Below, piece after piece: positions 10,805-23,135 of a stretch of 64,000 bases of DNA. The notes beneath the pieces were generated by a model that was not told where the DNA came from, made no database searches, and saw only the letters and a program-made list of their open reading frames with translations. Source of the stretch: Pachyrhynchus sulphureomaculatus (Eukaryota; Arthropoda; Insecta; Coleoptera; Curculionidae); NCBI GenBank assembly GCA_019049505.1, contig CM032452.1, positions 110,069,766 to 110,133,765 on the forward strand, given 5' to 3'. How positions within the stretch are numbered: the first letter of the stretch is position 1; every line of letters starts with the position of its first letter. The translations under genes were made by a program, and so were the position numbers.

Positions 10805-11207
10805 TGACAATGTTTAATCCAAACATAAAAGTCACCGAAACTCCAATGCCTGCCATATTTCAAAAGACAGTTATTTTTCGATGAAAGCTTGTGGGCGAGG
10901 TGCTAAATTTTTATATAGTTATTTAGTAAAAATACATGTTGACAATATTAACCGAAGTTTAAATTCTTTCGGCCCCTGTAAATAACACGTGAGGGTAGAT
11001 TGATACGACTGGTAAATTTTTACGAAATAACGGAAAATTTTGTTAAGAGGCACAACTGTTGGTAAGCGTAATTGTTGTAACGGTTGTATTCAATGTTTTA
11101 AACAAGGCAGTTGTTTATTGGCAGCTATTGTAAAGAATCGGTGTTACACGTTTCCTAGAAATAGATAAAGCTGAGTAGCGTACGGTCATAAAAAATTTAT
11201 TTAAAAA
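10805..11207. other. no recognisable feature
   Basis: AT-rich spacer between the Tc1 derivative and a PAL repeat. No support for a gene. Confidence 0.6.
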
Positions 11208-11962
<755 letters not shown>

Positions 11963-11999
11963 AAAAGTGGCCTGCGGCCTGAGCTAAAGGAAGTTTATG

Positions 12000-12953
12000 G
12001 GGACTCTACACCAGCACTCGTCTTCTCCTCTTCTTATACTTTTTTTACAGATCTGATGATCTGATGATCAAAGTAGTGGGATTTCTTGAGAGGTAGATTA
12101 CCAGCTATCCCTCCATCTTTTTGTTTGTCTCCCCGGTGGACGTTTGCCTACTGGTTTTCGGTCCAGAGCGATCATTGGTAGTCTGTGCTCCTCCATTTTT
12201 TTTTTTCACGTGCTTAAGCCACTGTCTTCTACTTTGTCTGCCCCATCTTACCACGTATTGCACGCCACATTATTCTCTAATGTCATTGTTTCGTATTATA
12301 TCTTTCCTCGTTTGCTATTGCTCTTAGGGTTCTCATTTCGACGGTACGTAGCATACTTTTGGTTTTGTTGGTATCGTCTCGTCATTCTATACCGTAGGTC
12401 ATTACGGATCTGATGCAACTCGCGTATATTTTAACCTTGCTGTCTGTTCACATGTATTGACTGGTCCGTAACCTGATATAACTGCTGCGTTATTAATGAG
12501 TCTTCAAAGGTCTCTGACTGGATCGTGATATCTTGATAGGTCCACACCAAGGCATTTGAACTGGATTAACTGTTCTATGGGTTTATGTTTTACTACGACA
12601 AGATTGATACAATTTAAAAAGTTGCCCCTGTAGGTCGTCTCTATTTTGGGCAATCAGCGCTGCGTCGTCTGCGTAATAAACCAGACTGTTGTTACTCATT
12701 CTGCATCCTATTCCTAGTGAGTCTATGTTTGAATAAAAATGGACTGACACTATCTCTTTGGCTAATTCCTGCTGGCGTTGGTTTATTTCCTGTAGTATTC
12801 TCGCTTGTTTTAATTTTCATCTTTTGTTCATGTACAAATTTTTTATGACTTTCACAACATTTGCCTGCATCCTTTTCTGCATCAGCGTTTGTACTGGGTC
12901 ATTGAGTCTGATTTTGTCGAAGGCTTGAGTTAAGTCTTTGAAGTCGATGTACG
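12000..12953 (-). mobile_element. LINE fragment, reverse transcriptase (GAA-tailed family)
   Basis: Minus-strand frames, broken by several stops, include VYYADDAALIAQ near 12680 (catalytic YADD), a DFKDLTQAFDKI block near 12920, and a C-terminal region whose DNA matches the plus-strand copy at 20757-21285 (block encoding PTGKRPLG). It is 5' truncated at the mariner fragment near 12953. The clade is unresolved. Confidence 0.75.
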
Positions 12954-12954
12954 T

Positions 12955-13460
12955 ACCAACACTCAAGGCCATTTATTACCGGATAAATTTATTTAAACCT
13001 GGACGTACAAGCATTGCAAATGTTGCGAGTTCAGGACGCCCTATTGAAGTTTCTTTTGACGAAATAGTCTACATCATTCATGGTATAGTGATGGAAGATC
13101 TTCGTATTAAACTTCGTGAGATTGCTGAGATGGTATACATCGCACTTGAACGCGTACATAATATCATATGCATGAAATTCTAAAAACGAAGAAGTTGAGT
13201 GTGCGATTTTTTTGTGTCCTAACAGCAAAAATTGGCTTTAGAAGAAGAAATTTTCGTCGAATAAGAGGTTATCTGTGCTGTTAACGAGAATTACGTACAG
13301 TCTGAAACCATTTTTTTCTGAGGAAATAAAAAAAAATGGAATCTCGCTGGACCCAATGTACTGAGCTCGATGGAGACTCTGTTGAGAAATAAATTTTTGT
13401 TTTTGCAAAGAAATGTTCTTTACCTTGTTTTTCTAAGACTGTTCAATCCACCCTCGTACA
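12955..13460 (+). pseudogene. mariner remnant (family E), middle deleted
   Basis: Codons around 12985-13180 read GRTSIANVASSGRPIEV and IKLREIAEMVYIALERVHNII, the linker and second helix-turn-helix of a mariner. After a gap, 13345-13392 reads SRWTQCTELDGDSVEK and stop, the usual mariner C-terminus. A terminal-repeat-like TAAGACTGTTCAATCCACCC follows near 13434. The catalytic region is missing. Confidence 0.8.
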
Positions 13461-14752
13461 TAGCCTCTTCCAACCTACACTCTTTCCTATTCCACAAATT
13501 TTATGAACTGCTACACGTTTTCCCAATAGAAAACAGGCAAAAACTGTAGGTTCCTTTCTTAATTTTAAGCATTATACAAGAACGACGAGAATCTTTTCCA
13601 ATAAACTTTTATAATTCCTGAAAATTTTGGTTTATTTCGTTTTAAGTAGATTCTTGCAGTGCTGTTAACTTGTTTAATACTAAATATAAATCTCATGTTC
13701 TTCGGAGTAGAGAGATCTTATAAACCTATTGCGTCAACTGCAGCTTCGTGGGAACATTCCAATACACCATTCAAGTCTCAAGTTCCCTCACAGTTCACGA
13801 GAAATAACCCTTATCGATTCTCTCGAGCGGCCAAATCTGTCTTGTTGAAAAATTTCTTTCCTCGCCAGTTTCTACTATGGTGTAAGAACTTTGAAAACTC
13901 TAGTTTCGAATACCTCAGCTTCTCAAGCAAGCACTTTGATTCCTCGATCAATAAGCATAATGATGGTTATCTCAGTTCTTACCTCAACCGATCTTCCTGA
14001 TCTGGAGTCATCCTGAACTGAGTCTCGGACCCATCGAGGGAGATCGAAGTTGTACTTGAAAATAAGATTTGGTCCATTTTTCTCTTTAGTGAGAAGTACT
14101 AACTGCACATTGCTCCTAACTACCTTTACTCATTTTCAGAATAGAAAAAATCGTAAAAACTGAAAAACTCATCGAAATTGCACCAAATTTCTTCAAAGGG
14201 GCCAGTAATTTGACAACCAGACAATTTTTTTTGTATATTAGTTGATATCCATGACTGATAATAATATTTTACAAAAATCTATACAACTAGGAACTTAGGA
14301 AATGTCAGATGAAAGGTGCGCAGTAGTAGAAAAATCACAAGAACTTTAGACCTTCTAAACCAAAAATAATGTCACTACTACTAAAACTCAAATATTAAAT
14401 ATAAAAAAACAATCACCCACACTGTCTTAATTAAAGTTGACTCGGAACGAATTCAGTAAATAAAACTGTAAATTATTATTTTTTTAACTTACCAACATAT
14501 ATGTCATCTTAGACGTTGATAAAAAAAAAACAAAGAAAATTTAATTTTCTTAGGATTTTAATTTAAGTTCTCAAACGTATTCCAGTATAATTTCTAACAT
14601 CTTATTACATTTAGCAAAAATTCGTAGACTATTGCACATAAATAGTATTTTACTAACTGCATGATTAAAAATTTATGTGAAATTTTACAAAATAATACAA
14701 AAATTCCACCAAAAATGACCAAAAATTAAAAAAAAAAATGAAAGAATATCGT
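13461..14752. other. no recognisable feature (probable futsch intron)
   Basis: AT-rich. Open frames at 13659-14000 and 13923-14108 lack family motifs strong enough to call. The region begins right after the splice donor of the futsch-like exon, read on the minus strand. Confidence 0.5.
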
Positions 14753-14754
14753 AC

Positions 14755-14902
14755 CTTTAGCTACTCTCTGCAAAATGATGTCCTTATGCTCGCCAGAATG
14801 CGGCTCCCCGATGACCACAAGCAAGTAGCATCCGGTGAGCGGACTGGGGGGCGGCGGACCCCCCTTGTCCTCCCCCAAACTGCCCCCGTTTACTGCTTCC
14901 AT
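14755..14902 (-). CDS. futsch: first coding exon of a futsch/MAP1-like microtubule-associated protein
   Basis: On the minus strand an ATG at 14902-14900 opens 49 codons and one extra base, ending at a GT donor (14754-14753). It reads MEAVNGG, an acidic/Gly stretch, PPPPSPLTGCYLLVVIGE, then PHSGEHKDIILQRVAK. This matches the conserved start of MAP1-family proteins (YLLVV.GE, then EH, then an I..I..G helix leading into a GIRSWD-type block that the next exon should supply). MAP1/futsch binds and stabilises microtubules in axons and at synapses. The high GC of the exon contrasts with its AT-rich surroundings. No later exon was found to the left, so the intron probably exceeds 14.7 kb and runs off the window. 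The family call is from remembered conservation, not a search. Confidence 0.7.
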
Positions 14903-15310
14903 TACCCTGTACGAAATTCACAGCCTATTTTCCCTTCCTCTATAACACGGAGAAAAATTCACTTGTTTTCGAATCCCGACCCCCGCAGGGGGCAACAATA
15001 TTTCAACAAAAAAATTATCTGTGGAGAGATTTTTACCGGAATCGAAGAATCTATAACGTTCCGATCCGACTGCTTCACCGAGAATGAGCTTGGAGAATTG
15101 CGCTATGCGGCGTTGGGGCGGTCGGGCTCCCCCCCTTTTTGCCCCGAGGCGTCCCCTCCACCCCCGGGGGGTAGTAAGGGGTGAGAGGTGTGCACGGCGC
15201 TCAGCTGACGCGGCGGACGACGCCGGTCGTAAGAGCTGGTGCGATGTTGTCGGCGTTTCGGCGTCGGTTTTTTTTTCGACCATTGCAGGAGTTGTGCTGT
15301 TATAGGGTTG
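14903..15310 (-). promoter_or_regulatory. GC-rich island upstream of the futsch-like exon (probable 5'UTR/promoter)
   Basis: C/G runs such as CCCCCGGGGGG and many CpGs (15100-15260) sit in a ~65% AT landscape. The sequence just before the ATG reads TTTCGTACAGGGTA on the minus strand, so a 3' splice site at CAG is possible and the 5'UTR may be split. Open frames here on both strands are explained by composition. The promoter role is inference. Confidence 0.5.
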
Positions 15311-15430
15311 GAGGTAAGATAAGGTAGTTGAGATCGAGATGGTTTCTTTTATTAAGGTTGGTACATAGAGGTAAGACGTGTTCCTTCATTTGTCTGTAAC
15401 TGTATGTGTGTTTCACGAGAAATAATTGTC

Positions 15431-15612
15431 AGAAATTCGATTTTTTTTTACACTTCTCGAAAAAAATACGAACTTTTCCAAATTCTAAATCTAATCGCAA
15501 CGTGCAAAAATAACTTTACATTTTTACAGCAATAAATCAGCAGTTTAGTGTATTTTCTTATATAATTATGTACATACAAACATCAATAAGGGAATTTTTG
15601 CTGCATTTTAAT
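15431..15612 (+). repeat. direct repeat, copy 1 of ~180 bp
   Basis: Nearly identical to 16387-16567, from CAGAAATT through GCTGCATTTTAATTA, with about 150 bp matching without visible differences. No coding content. Confidence 0.9.
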
Positions 15613-16216
15613 TACACAGCCCCACAAAAAAAAAAAGTGGGGTATACTTTTGATGCGATATATCAGATCCGTAGTATTTTTGCCCGCTGATCACGAATCT
15701 GACGTCAGAATATCGCCATCACATCTCAATTTTTTTCTAACCTCAAAAAATAGGTAAAAATCAGTAAAAATTAAGAAAAGTATACTCCTAAAAAATTGAT
15801 TCAAGCTTTTTCACGAATCCAAAGATGTATTAATATGTATTCGGACACGCTAAGCTAATATTCATCGGTTAGATTAAGCTATACAGTTCTGTTTTCTTTC
15901 TAACCTCAATAAATCAGACAGATATAGTGCTTCTCGAATGCAAAAACGAATTCAAATTAAAATTCAACCGATTCTTACCAAATTTGGTACACGGGGGTTT
16001 TTTGGGTTGCTGATAAGGAATCTGAGGTCGGATTTGCAGAATTCAAAATGGCGGATCCAAGATGGCGGACAAAATTTTTGAAAACCAACCGATTCCTACC
16101 AAATTTGGTATACAGTTGGGGAATTCTCAAACCTGATACTCTTAAACCCTAAACCCTGAAACCTTAGACTCCCACACCCTGTAACCTCAAAAAATAGACC
16201 TCAATAACCCTGTAAC
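15613..16216. other. AT-rich spacer with an AATGGCGGATCC motif repeat
   Basis: No gene seen. Two ACCGATTC(T/C)TACCAAATTTGGTA blocks (near 15968 and 16087) flank TTCAAAATGGCGGATCCAAG and ATGGCGGAC at 16043-16072. The block looks like part of an old dispersed repeat. Confidence 0.5.
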
Positions 16217-16386
16217 TTTAAAACTGATGATCTTGAAATTTTTATTTTTTGTATACCAGATAAATTAATAAAGGTGATAATTTTTGTTCAATCTGTGGAG
16301 AATATTCCAGAATTTTTTCAAAATTTTCTGCTCAGTACTTTTCGAGATAAGTGGGAGACAACGATTTTTCGCGATTTTTTAAAAAA
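16217..16386 (-). repeat. PAL repeat fragment
   Basis: It matches the interior of PAL copies (ACCAGATAAATTA, GGAGAATATTCCAGAATTTT, TTTTCGAGATAAG). It ends exactly where the second 180-bp direct repeat begins. Confidence 0.8.
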
Positions 16387-16567
16387 TCAGAAATTAGATT
16401 TGCACACTTCTCGAAAAAATACGGACTTTTCCAAATTCTAAATCTAATCGCAACGTGCAAAAATAACTTTACATTTTTACAGCAATAAATCAGCAGTTTA
16501 GTGTATTTTCTTATATAATTATGTACATACAAACATCAATAAGGGAATTTTTGCTGCATTTTAATTA
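16387..16567 (+). repeat. direct repeat, copy 2 of ~180 bp
   Basis: Second copy of 15431-15612, wedged between two PAL fragments. It was probably copied together with the adjacent PAL interior. Confidence 0.9.
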
Positions 16568-17172
16568 TCAATAAACGGCCAAGTATAAGTCGGACTTGCG
16601 CAATTACGGAGGTATAGAATAACCAGTTACTATAACACAACGACAATGAGTTTTTTTTCCAATCTTTACTGAAAACTGATCACCTTGAAATTTTTGTTTT
16701 TTGTATACCAGATAAATTATTAAAGGTAATGCACTCGTGATAATTTTTGTTCAATCTGTGGAGAATATTCCAGAATTTTTTCAAAATTTTCTGATCGGTA
16801 CTATTCGAGATAAGGGGGGGACAATGATTTTTCGCGATTTTTTAAAAATAATACAAAGAAAAGTGTGCGCAAGTATTACATTATATATATTTTTGAACTC
16901 GTGTTTTTACAATCTTTCATTTGACACCCTACTTGTTGACCTGGTAAAAAAAATTTTTTCACTGCCGATTTCACCCCCCAAAACTAACCCCTTAAGTCAA
17001 AATTTAACTTTCAAAACTACACGGCTCTGATGAGGTAGTCAATTCGTATATTAGTGCCCAATTTCAACTTTCTATGTCAAATAGTTTCTGAGAAATTCGG
17101 GTGTGACAGGTAGTCAGACGGACGGACAGGCACCGAAATGATCTGATAAGTGTTCCGTACGGAACACTTAAA
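16568..17172 (-). repeat. PAL dispersed repeat, copy 4
   Basis: On the minus strand it starts at GTTCCGTACGGAACACTTAT (about 17150-17170) and ends in ACTTATACTTGGCCGTTTATT near 16570. It keeps the full block order but lacks a short stretch near its 3' end. Confidence 0.85.
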
Positions 17173-17979
17173 ATATAAAGCTAAATATAATCATGTTGGT
17201 TTATTCGTTTATTTGCCATTATAATTATTTACCATCATTTTTCTAATTATATTATCTGGACAAGAATAAAATATTAATCTGAAGACAGACCCAATGCTAA
17301 GTGAAAAACATATTCATAATAATACTAAGCGGTCTTATATTTCTTCAAGCAAAGCACAATGTATACAGAATATTTAGTGGCTTATTTTTGCCGTTTGGAT
17401 AATTAATAGCGGCACATTGATGTCTGCTCGTTTACTAATTGGTACAGTTACCAAGCATACTGATTCTTTTCCAACTTCAGTTGAAAGACAAGGATATAAT
17501 GGTACTATACGCGAACCATTGATGAAACCAATGAAGAAAGAATGTACATAAGTTAATGTGTGATGCTAATGCAATTCTATATTTACTTTAATGAGTCATG
17601 TCCGTTATATTCTGATGAATAAATTTTTGACACTACAGGCTGGCTTACTGACAACAATTATTAAATAATAAAAAACATAAATAGTAAAAAATTTCTTTGT
17701 TATTATATGGCGATCTAGTTACCTACTCTGTGCCAAAAATTGCTAACTAGCAATTGTCACGTAGATATGGTACTAGCGGCTAAAGAGAGGGGGAAGGAGA
17801 CTAGGGCACTTTCTTCATGCCGGGTCTTTCCGGAAGTGACCCAACTGCAGAGATTTTTACATTTCTTCCCGTTTTAGACTCGCTAGATCATGCAAACTGT
17901 AATCCCCCATATCCGTCGGTGTGTCTGTTGTTTCATCCGTCTATTTGTTGGCATGAAACTCTTGCACAATTTGATCACA
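17173..17979. other. no recognisable feature
   Basis: Low-complexity AT-rich sequence to 17750, then less AT-rich sequence up to the mariner. No frame with family resemblance. Confidence 0.55.
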
Positions 17980-17981
17980 TA

Positions 17982-19258
17982 CGAGGCTGGTTTGAAAAGT
18001 CCGTGCAAAAATAAAAACTACTTATGTGTTTGGGGTAAACCTTTTTTATTTTTCGACATAGTCTCCTTTTAGGCTTATACACTTCGTCCAACGATGTTCT
18101 AGTTTGTTGATCCCTTCCGAATAATAGGATTTGTCCAAGTCTGCAAAATATCCATTAGTGTCTGCAATCACCTCCTCGTTTGAATAAAATCTTTGTCCCG
18201 CCAGCCATTTCTTCAAATTGGGGAACAAATAATAGTCCGAGGAAGCCAAGTCTGGAGAATAGGGGGGATGTGAAACGAGTTGGAATCCTATTTCCATTAA
18301 TTTTGCGACCACAACTGCTGAGGTGTGTGCTGGTGCGTTGTCGTGATGGAAAAGGACTTTCTTGTGGGCCAATCGCGGGCGTTTTTCTTGCAGCTCGGTT
18401 TTCAAACGGTCCAATAAAGATGAATAATATTCACCTGTAATAGTTTTACCCTTTTCCAGATAGTCGATGAGGATTATCCCTTGCGAATCCAAAAGACAGT
18501 CGCCATAACCTTTCCGGCCGAAGGAACGGTCTTCGTCTTTTTTGGTGCAGATTCCCCCTTGGTAACCCATTGTTTAGATTGTTGTTTGGTCTCAGGAGTA
18601 TAATAATGTATCCATGTTTCATCCACAGTGACGAAACGACGCTTAAAGTCCTCCGGATTCTTCTGGAACAGCTGCAAACCATCCTTGCAACACTTCACAC
18701 GATTCCGTTTTTGGTCAAGCGTGAGCAATCGCGGCACCCATCTTGCGGATAGCTTTCTCATGTCCAAATGTTTATGCAAAATATTATATACCCGCTCAGT
18801 CGAGATGCCCACAGCACTAGCAATCTCACGCACCTTAACTCTTCTGTCATCCATCACCATACCATGGATTTGATCAATGATTTCTGGAGTCGTAACCAGA
18901 ACGTTCAGCGTCACTTGTGCCCATATGGCCAGTCCGAAAATTTTGAAACTACTTATAAACTGTTCTAATCGAAGGTGCAGAGTCACCATAATGTTTATCA
19001 AGCTTCTTTTTAGTCTCCTGAGGCGTTTTGCCTTTCATAAAGTAATGTTTAATCACCACACGAAATTCTTTTTCGTCCATTTCTTGAAAATCACTCGACT
19101 TCCTTGATTCACACGAATGCCAAACACAAAGAAATAGACCAATATGGCTGAAACATGGTGTGCGTTCATTCAAGAGATGCTACTAACTAAACATGACCTC
19201 GATACGCGCCGGTGGTGCCATCTCTCGGACTTTGCACGGACTTCTCAAACCAGCCTCG
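17982..19258 (-). mobile_element. mariner family A, near full-length copy
   Basis: Terminal repeats CGAGGCTGGTTTGAAAAG (17982) and its inverse ending at 19258 are each flanked by TA, giving a 1,277-bp element. The sequence is close to the copy at 41349-42600. Confidence 0.95.
18046..19080 (-). pseudogene. mariner family A transposase, three inactivating lesions
   Basis: It starts at the ATG 19080-19078 (MDEKEFRVVIKHYFMKGK). A TAG at 18951-18949 replaces the Trp after RTVYK. A 14-bp loss near 18897 removes the SGRPVE linker. A 1-bp loss near 18491 shifts the frame after FW. Otherwise it carries both helix-turn-helix motifs and the DD34D triad (VDETWIHYY, FHHDNAPAH, YSPDLASSDYYLF), ending KGDYVEK. 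Near-complete family length (about 345 codons). Confidence 0.9.
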
Positions 19259-19259
19259 T

Positions 19260-19633
19260 ATAATACTTAAAATACCGGTGAAACCTAGACCCTTTTTGAG
19301 CGATATCACTCGAGAGGAAGAGGTTATTAGGGATGAAAATCAATAAATGTTGTACATTTTCAATATCATTATGAGTCTTTTCCGGGTTCTTGGTTCGAAT
19401 AATAAAGAAATTTTAAGCGTAATTACTTATTAAGTATATAAAAAGTAAAAGGGTTGAGGAAGGGTCTTAGAGGGGTTGTTTTTACGTGTTACATGCCTTT
19501 TTTAGGGTTCTTGACAAAGAAGAATCTACCAATTATGTTATAGTTTAATTATTTATGGTCAAACATATAACGGGTTAATAATGTGGAAGAGAGGTTAGAG
19601 GGGTTTTTGCTAATATCTCACTATAAGGTACCG
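19260..19633. repeat. degenerate tandem sequence
   Basis: Blocks such as GGGTTCTTG, then AAATTTTAAG.GTAATTA, then GGGGTT recur at loose intervals and faintly resemble the reverse of the 38.7-39.6 kb array. Weakly supported. The segment ends at a short hairpin (ATCACAGCTTC at 19634, inverse at 19654). Confidence 0.35.
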
Positions 19634-20495
19634 ATCACAGCTTCACAGATAAAGAAGCTGTGATGAAAAATAAAAACAAACTGAGAAACCTAAGCGAGAG
19701 AGTTTACATAAACAACGTTTTAACAAAAGATGAACGGGAAATTCAAAAGAAATTGAAGCATATAGCAGAGAACGAGAGAAAGAAACGGAAAAAGGTGAAA
19801 ATAGGATATCAAAAAATCGTAATCGACGGAAGAGAATATAAATGGGACATTGAGGAAGAAAAACTGAAAGAACAAACAAAAAAATACTTCGACCATCAAG
19901 TCAAAAAACTGAAAAAAAGGAGAGAGACAGGTAGATTGACGACGACCCTGGCAAAGATAAAGGATATGGAAGAGAGGACTAGTAAAAGGAATACAAATAA
20001 GAAGATAATCAAAGAAATAGATAGGAAGAAAGAAATGGGAAATAATTATCCAGTTATTAGATTGAGAACACGGAATAATGGGGGTATAAACGGAAAAGAG
20101 GATGGACAGACAGAAGAACAACAAATGCACTATGTAGGAATCACAGAAACAGAAAGGAAAGGAAATGGAGGCAAAAAATTAGAAGGAAATATTATAAAAG
20201 AAGAAGACAAAATTATGGAAATATGGAGGGAATACTATAAAGATCTATCAGATGGGAATGACATAGCATACAAAAATCAACATAGAGACATAATACCGGA
20301 ATAAGATCCAGAACTCACACAAACAGAAAAAACTAATACAGAAGAAACAAAAGAGGCAATCGGCAATTTAAACAGGATGGAAAGATATAGCAGGAAATAT
20401 GGAAAAGACAAATATAGAATAACTCAACTCCAAGGGCCTTACACCCCTAAAGAAAGGGGTAGAAAGGCATAAGGATTAAGTAAGTAAGATAAGAT
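19634..20495 (+). mobile_element. LINE fragment with TAAG tail (ORF1 end fused to linker)
   Basis: An open frame 19660-20304 (214 codons) is Lys/Glu-rich. It reads LTKDEREIQKKLKHIAENER and KVKIGYQKIVIDGREYKWD, a C-terminal ORF1 pattern I know from insect non-LTR elements. It then reads KIMEIWREYYKDL, a linker typical of the region between endonuclease and reverse transcriptase. The middle, including the endonuclease, appears deleted. The element ends GGCATAAGGATTAAGTAAGTAAG at 20467-20489. Confidence 0.65.
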
Positions 20496-20756
20496 CATTT
20501 CAGATCATTTCAAATATCTGCTTGTTATGCTTGGCTGAAATTATTTTTTTGGTGTGATTCAGTACCTATTTCAGAACTACGCGGTTGCAAGAGAAATGTT
20601 GAGTAAATGATTTTATAAATTTTATTGTTTTATAGTTCTGGTGAACGGTTTGAACCTGGAAAACATGGTAAGAAATGTTTTTTTTAAGGGAAAGTTGTTC
20701 TTCCCCCCTCGGTCGTTGTTTTTTTGAAGGATATTGATAGATAATCACTGTTGCCA
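20496..20756. other. no recognisable feature
   Basis: AT-rich gap between two LINE fragments. Confidence 0.5.
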
Positions 20757-21285
20757 AAGAGTCCAACAGGTGCAAACTCGTAGTGAAAGATAGACCCACA
20801 GAACAGTTAACCCAGTTCAAATACCTTGGTGTGGACCTATCAAGCTGTCACGACCCAGTCAGACACCTTAGAGACCTAATTAATAAAGCAGCAGTTATAT
20901 CAGGCTGCTCAAGAGATGTTTTATGGCAATACATGCAACAGACAGCAAGGTTCAATTATACAAGACTTGCACCAGATCCATACTGACCTACGGTATAGAA
21001 TCACGAAAAGATAACAACAAAACAAAAAGTATGTTACGTACCGCCGAAACGAAACACTGACATCAAGAAACAAACAAACAAAGAAAAAGACAGTGGTATC
21101 ACCACGTAAAAAGAATGGACGTGGACAAACTATCAAAGATCGCTCTGGAAGAAGAACCAACAGGCAAACGTCCACTGGGGAGACCACCAAAAGGATGAAG
21201 GGATAGCTGGCAATCCACCTCTCAAGGAATTCCACCACCTCAGAATTAAGAGATCATCAGATCTTAAAGAGTGTAGGAAGAAGAA
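20757..21285 (+). mobile_element. LINE 3' fragment (GAA-tailed family, C-terminal reverse transcriptase)
   Basis: The frame reads RPTEQLTQFKYLGVDLSS and LRDLINKAAVISGC, the post-catalytic part of a LINE polymerase. The last ~150 bp match 12000-12170 in inverse. It ends in AGGAAGAAGAAGAAAA. Strongly 5' truncated. Confidence 0.8.
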
Positions 21286-21485
21286 GAAAATTGATACATA
21301 AAGAGGGTTTAAGTGAGATAGTAAGAGAAATTTTCGGAAAAACTACGCCTCCCTAATGGTTATCAATTTTTTGAAGGTGGTGAAATTTTATTATCGAGGA
21401 AGGTTTTTTTTTTAGAAATATTGTTCCCCACGGCAACGATTTTTGCGGGTGGTATATTTTTAATATAAAAGAGAATTTTTTTTAT
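21286..21485. other. no recognisable feature
   Basis: AT-rich gap with homopolymer runs. Confidence 0.5.
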
Positions 21486-22062
21486 TGTTACTCGAATATT
21501 GTATCCTTGTGGGCTCGGATATTCTCCCTTTAACCCTAATTGATGGACTTTCCATCGAGGCTTTCTCAACTCAGGTTGTAAATATAACTGGGAGTGCCTC
21601 AGGGTTGTATTCTGGTACCACTGAAGGAATTAACATCAACGGAGTTAACATAAATAACATCAGATACGCCGATGCTACACTAATAACGGAAAAGATCTAC
21701 AAAAACTTATGCAATGCAAATAAAACAAATATATAATTATAAGCAAAGAATCTAATATTGAAGATGATGGTATTACAGTCAGTGGCACAAAGATAGAGAG
21801 AGTTGATTAATTGTCGTAGCGATATCACCAACCACTGGGACCCGACTTATAGAGGGAAAGATTCCAGACAGACATCGTCCAGCAAGAAGGAGAACATCAG
21901 GGTTAAAAAATTTGAGGCAGTGGTACGCAAAGTCTACGGTTCAACACTTCCGAACGGCTATCAATAAAATGATCATCATCAACATGGTAGCCAATATAAC
22001 CAACGATCGTTGAACGGTCATGGTACCCGAAGAAGAAAAAAAATATAAAAAATTGCAAAAGT
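21486..22062 (+). mobile_element. LINE fragment, reverse transcriptase C-terminal part (RRTSWLKNLR family)
   Basis: It reads GININGVNINNIRYADATL, with the catalytic YADD changed to YADA. After several stops come RRTSGLKNLRQWYAKST and RTAINKMIIINMVANI, the distinctive end of a family also present inverted at 22441-23135. It closes with GAAGAAGAAAAAAAATA. Confidence 0.75.
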
Positions 22063-22440
22063 TATTACTCAGGCAACTGTAATTAGGAATGAAGGTAATC
22101 AGTAAATATAGCTGAAAAATGACAGGTTCCTTTTTTGCTTGATTCAATTTTACGATTCCGCATTTGAAAGTCGTTCAATTTACTTCGTTAAAAAAGACTT
22201 CGTGCTAAAAAATGAACGGATGCTGTTGAGCTACGCAGACAGATAGACCGACAGAAACGAGAAAGTATAATTTTTGAAGAAATAATGGAGAAAAATAACA
22301 ACATATCCTCAAAAAGTAAACGGCACACATTCCTGGGTTGTGTTCTTTGAAAACCTTGTAATTGAGGGCTAAGTTTTAAATCACTATTAGCAATCGATTA
22401 TCGTCACTCTGTATCTTCTCGTCTCTCGGTTCCTATCCGT
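22063..22440. other. no recognisable feature
   Basis: AT-rich gap separating two oppositely oriented copies of the same LINE family. Confidence 0.5.
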
Positions 22441-23135
22441 TCCGGACGTTGGCAACCATATTAGCTATCATCACCTTGTTGACTGCGGCCCTAAAAGGCT
22501 ACCTGGTAGTCACTGAGAACCAAGTGCGAAGATTTTTGAGCCACGAAGTCCTTCTTCTCCACACCCTTCTCTTTCCACACACTTTACCTTACAGTATATT
22601 CTGTAACGGATGGAATCTGCTCTCATTCCTCATAATGCGGCCGAGGTATTGGAGTTTACGTTGCTCGATGGTAACTAAAACCTCTTTTTCCGTATTCATT
22701 TTTGGAAGAATTTTTTCATTCGTGACTCGGTCCACCCAAGATACTCTCAGCATCCTACGATATAGCCACATTTCAAAGGCTTCCAATCTTTTACTTGTTA
22801 CCTCTGTCAGGGCCCATGTCTCTACTCCATAAAACAAAAGTGGAGAATATGTAGCAAGGCAGAAACCTCACTTTTGTGTTCAGTGTCAAATTATGGCTTT
22901 TGAATATAGAGCTCATTTTGGTGAATACTCCTCTAGCCTTTGCAATACGACTCTTTATTTCTTGCGAGTGGTCGCATTGGTCATTTGTTTTACTTCTGTT
23001 AATATCAAGACCATATCTCTGGCTGCAGCCCGTCACTCTATCCGTTAGTAATGTCAGGTCCTGCAGACTGTCAGCGATTATGACCGTGTCATCAACATAT
23101 CGAATATAATTCATTCTCTCTCCCTCCCGACATCG
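22441..23135 (-). mobile_element. LINE fragment, reverse transcriptase C-terminal part (RRTSWLKNLR family)
   Basis: On the minus strand it reads MNYIRYVDDTVIIADSLQDL (catalytic YADD as YVDD), then YGVETWALTEVTSKRLEAF, WLYRRMLRVSWVDRVTN and KLQYLGRIMRNESR. It ends RRRTSWLKNLRTWF near 22520. One frameshift lies near 22800. It is 5' truncated near 23135 within the thumb/palm. Confidence 0.85.

Noticed and set aside
13659..14108. Open frames that might be host exons or a mariner linker (SGRSVEV)
   Set aside because: Too little motif support. The SGRSVEV piece alone is not enough without neighbouring mariner motifs.
14738..15305. Long open frames on both strands in the GC-rich island
   Set aside because: They arise from high GC and few stop codons. 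The only supported coding part is the short minus-strand frame 14902-14755.
16139..16165. Telomere-like TTAAACCCTAAACCCTGAAACC
   Set aside because: Only about three imperfect units of the plant-type repeat in an insect-like sequence. Most likely chance within a low-complexity stretch.
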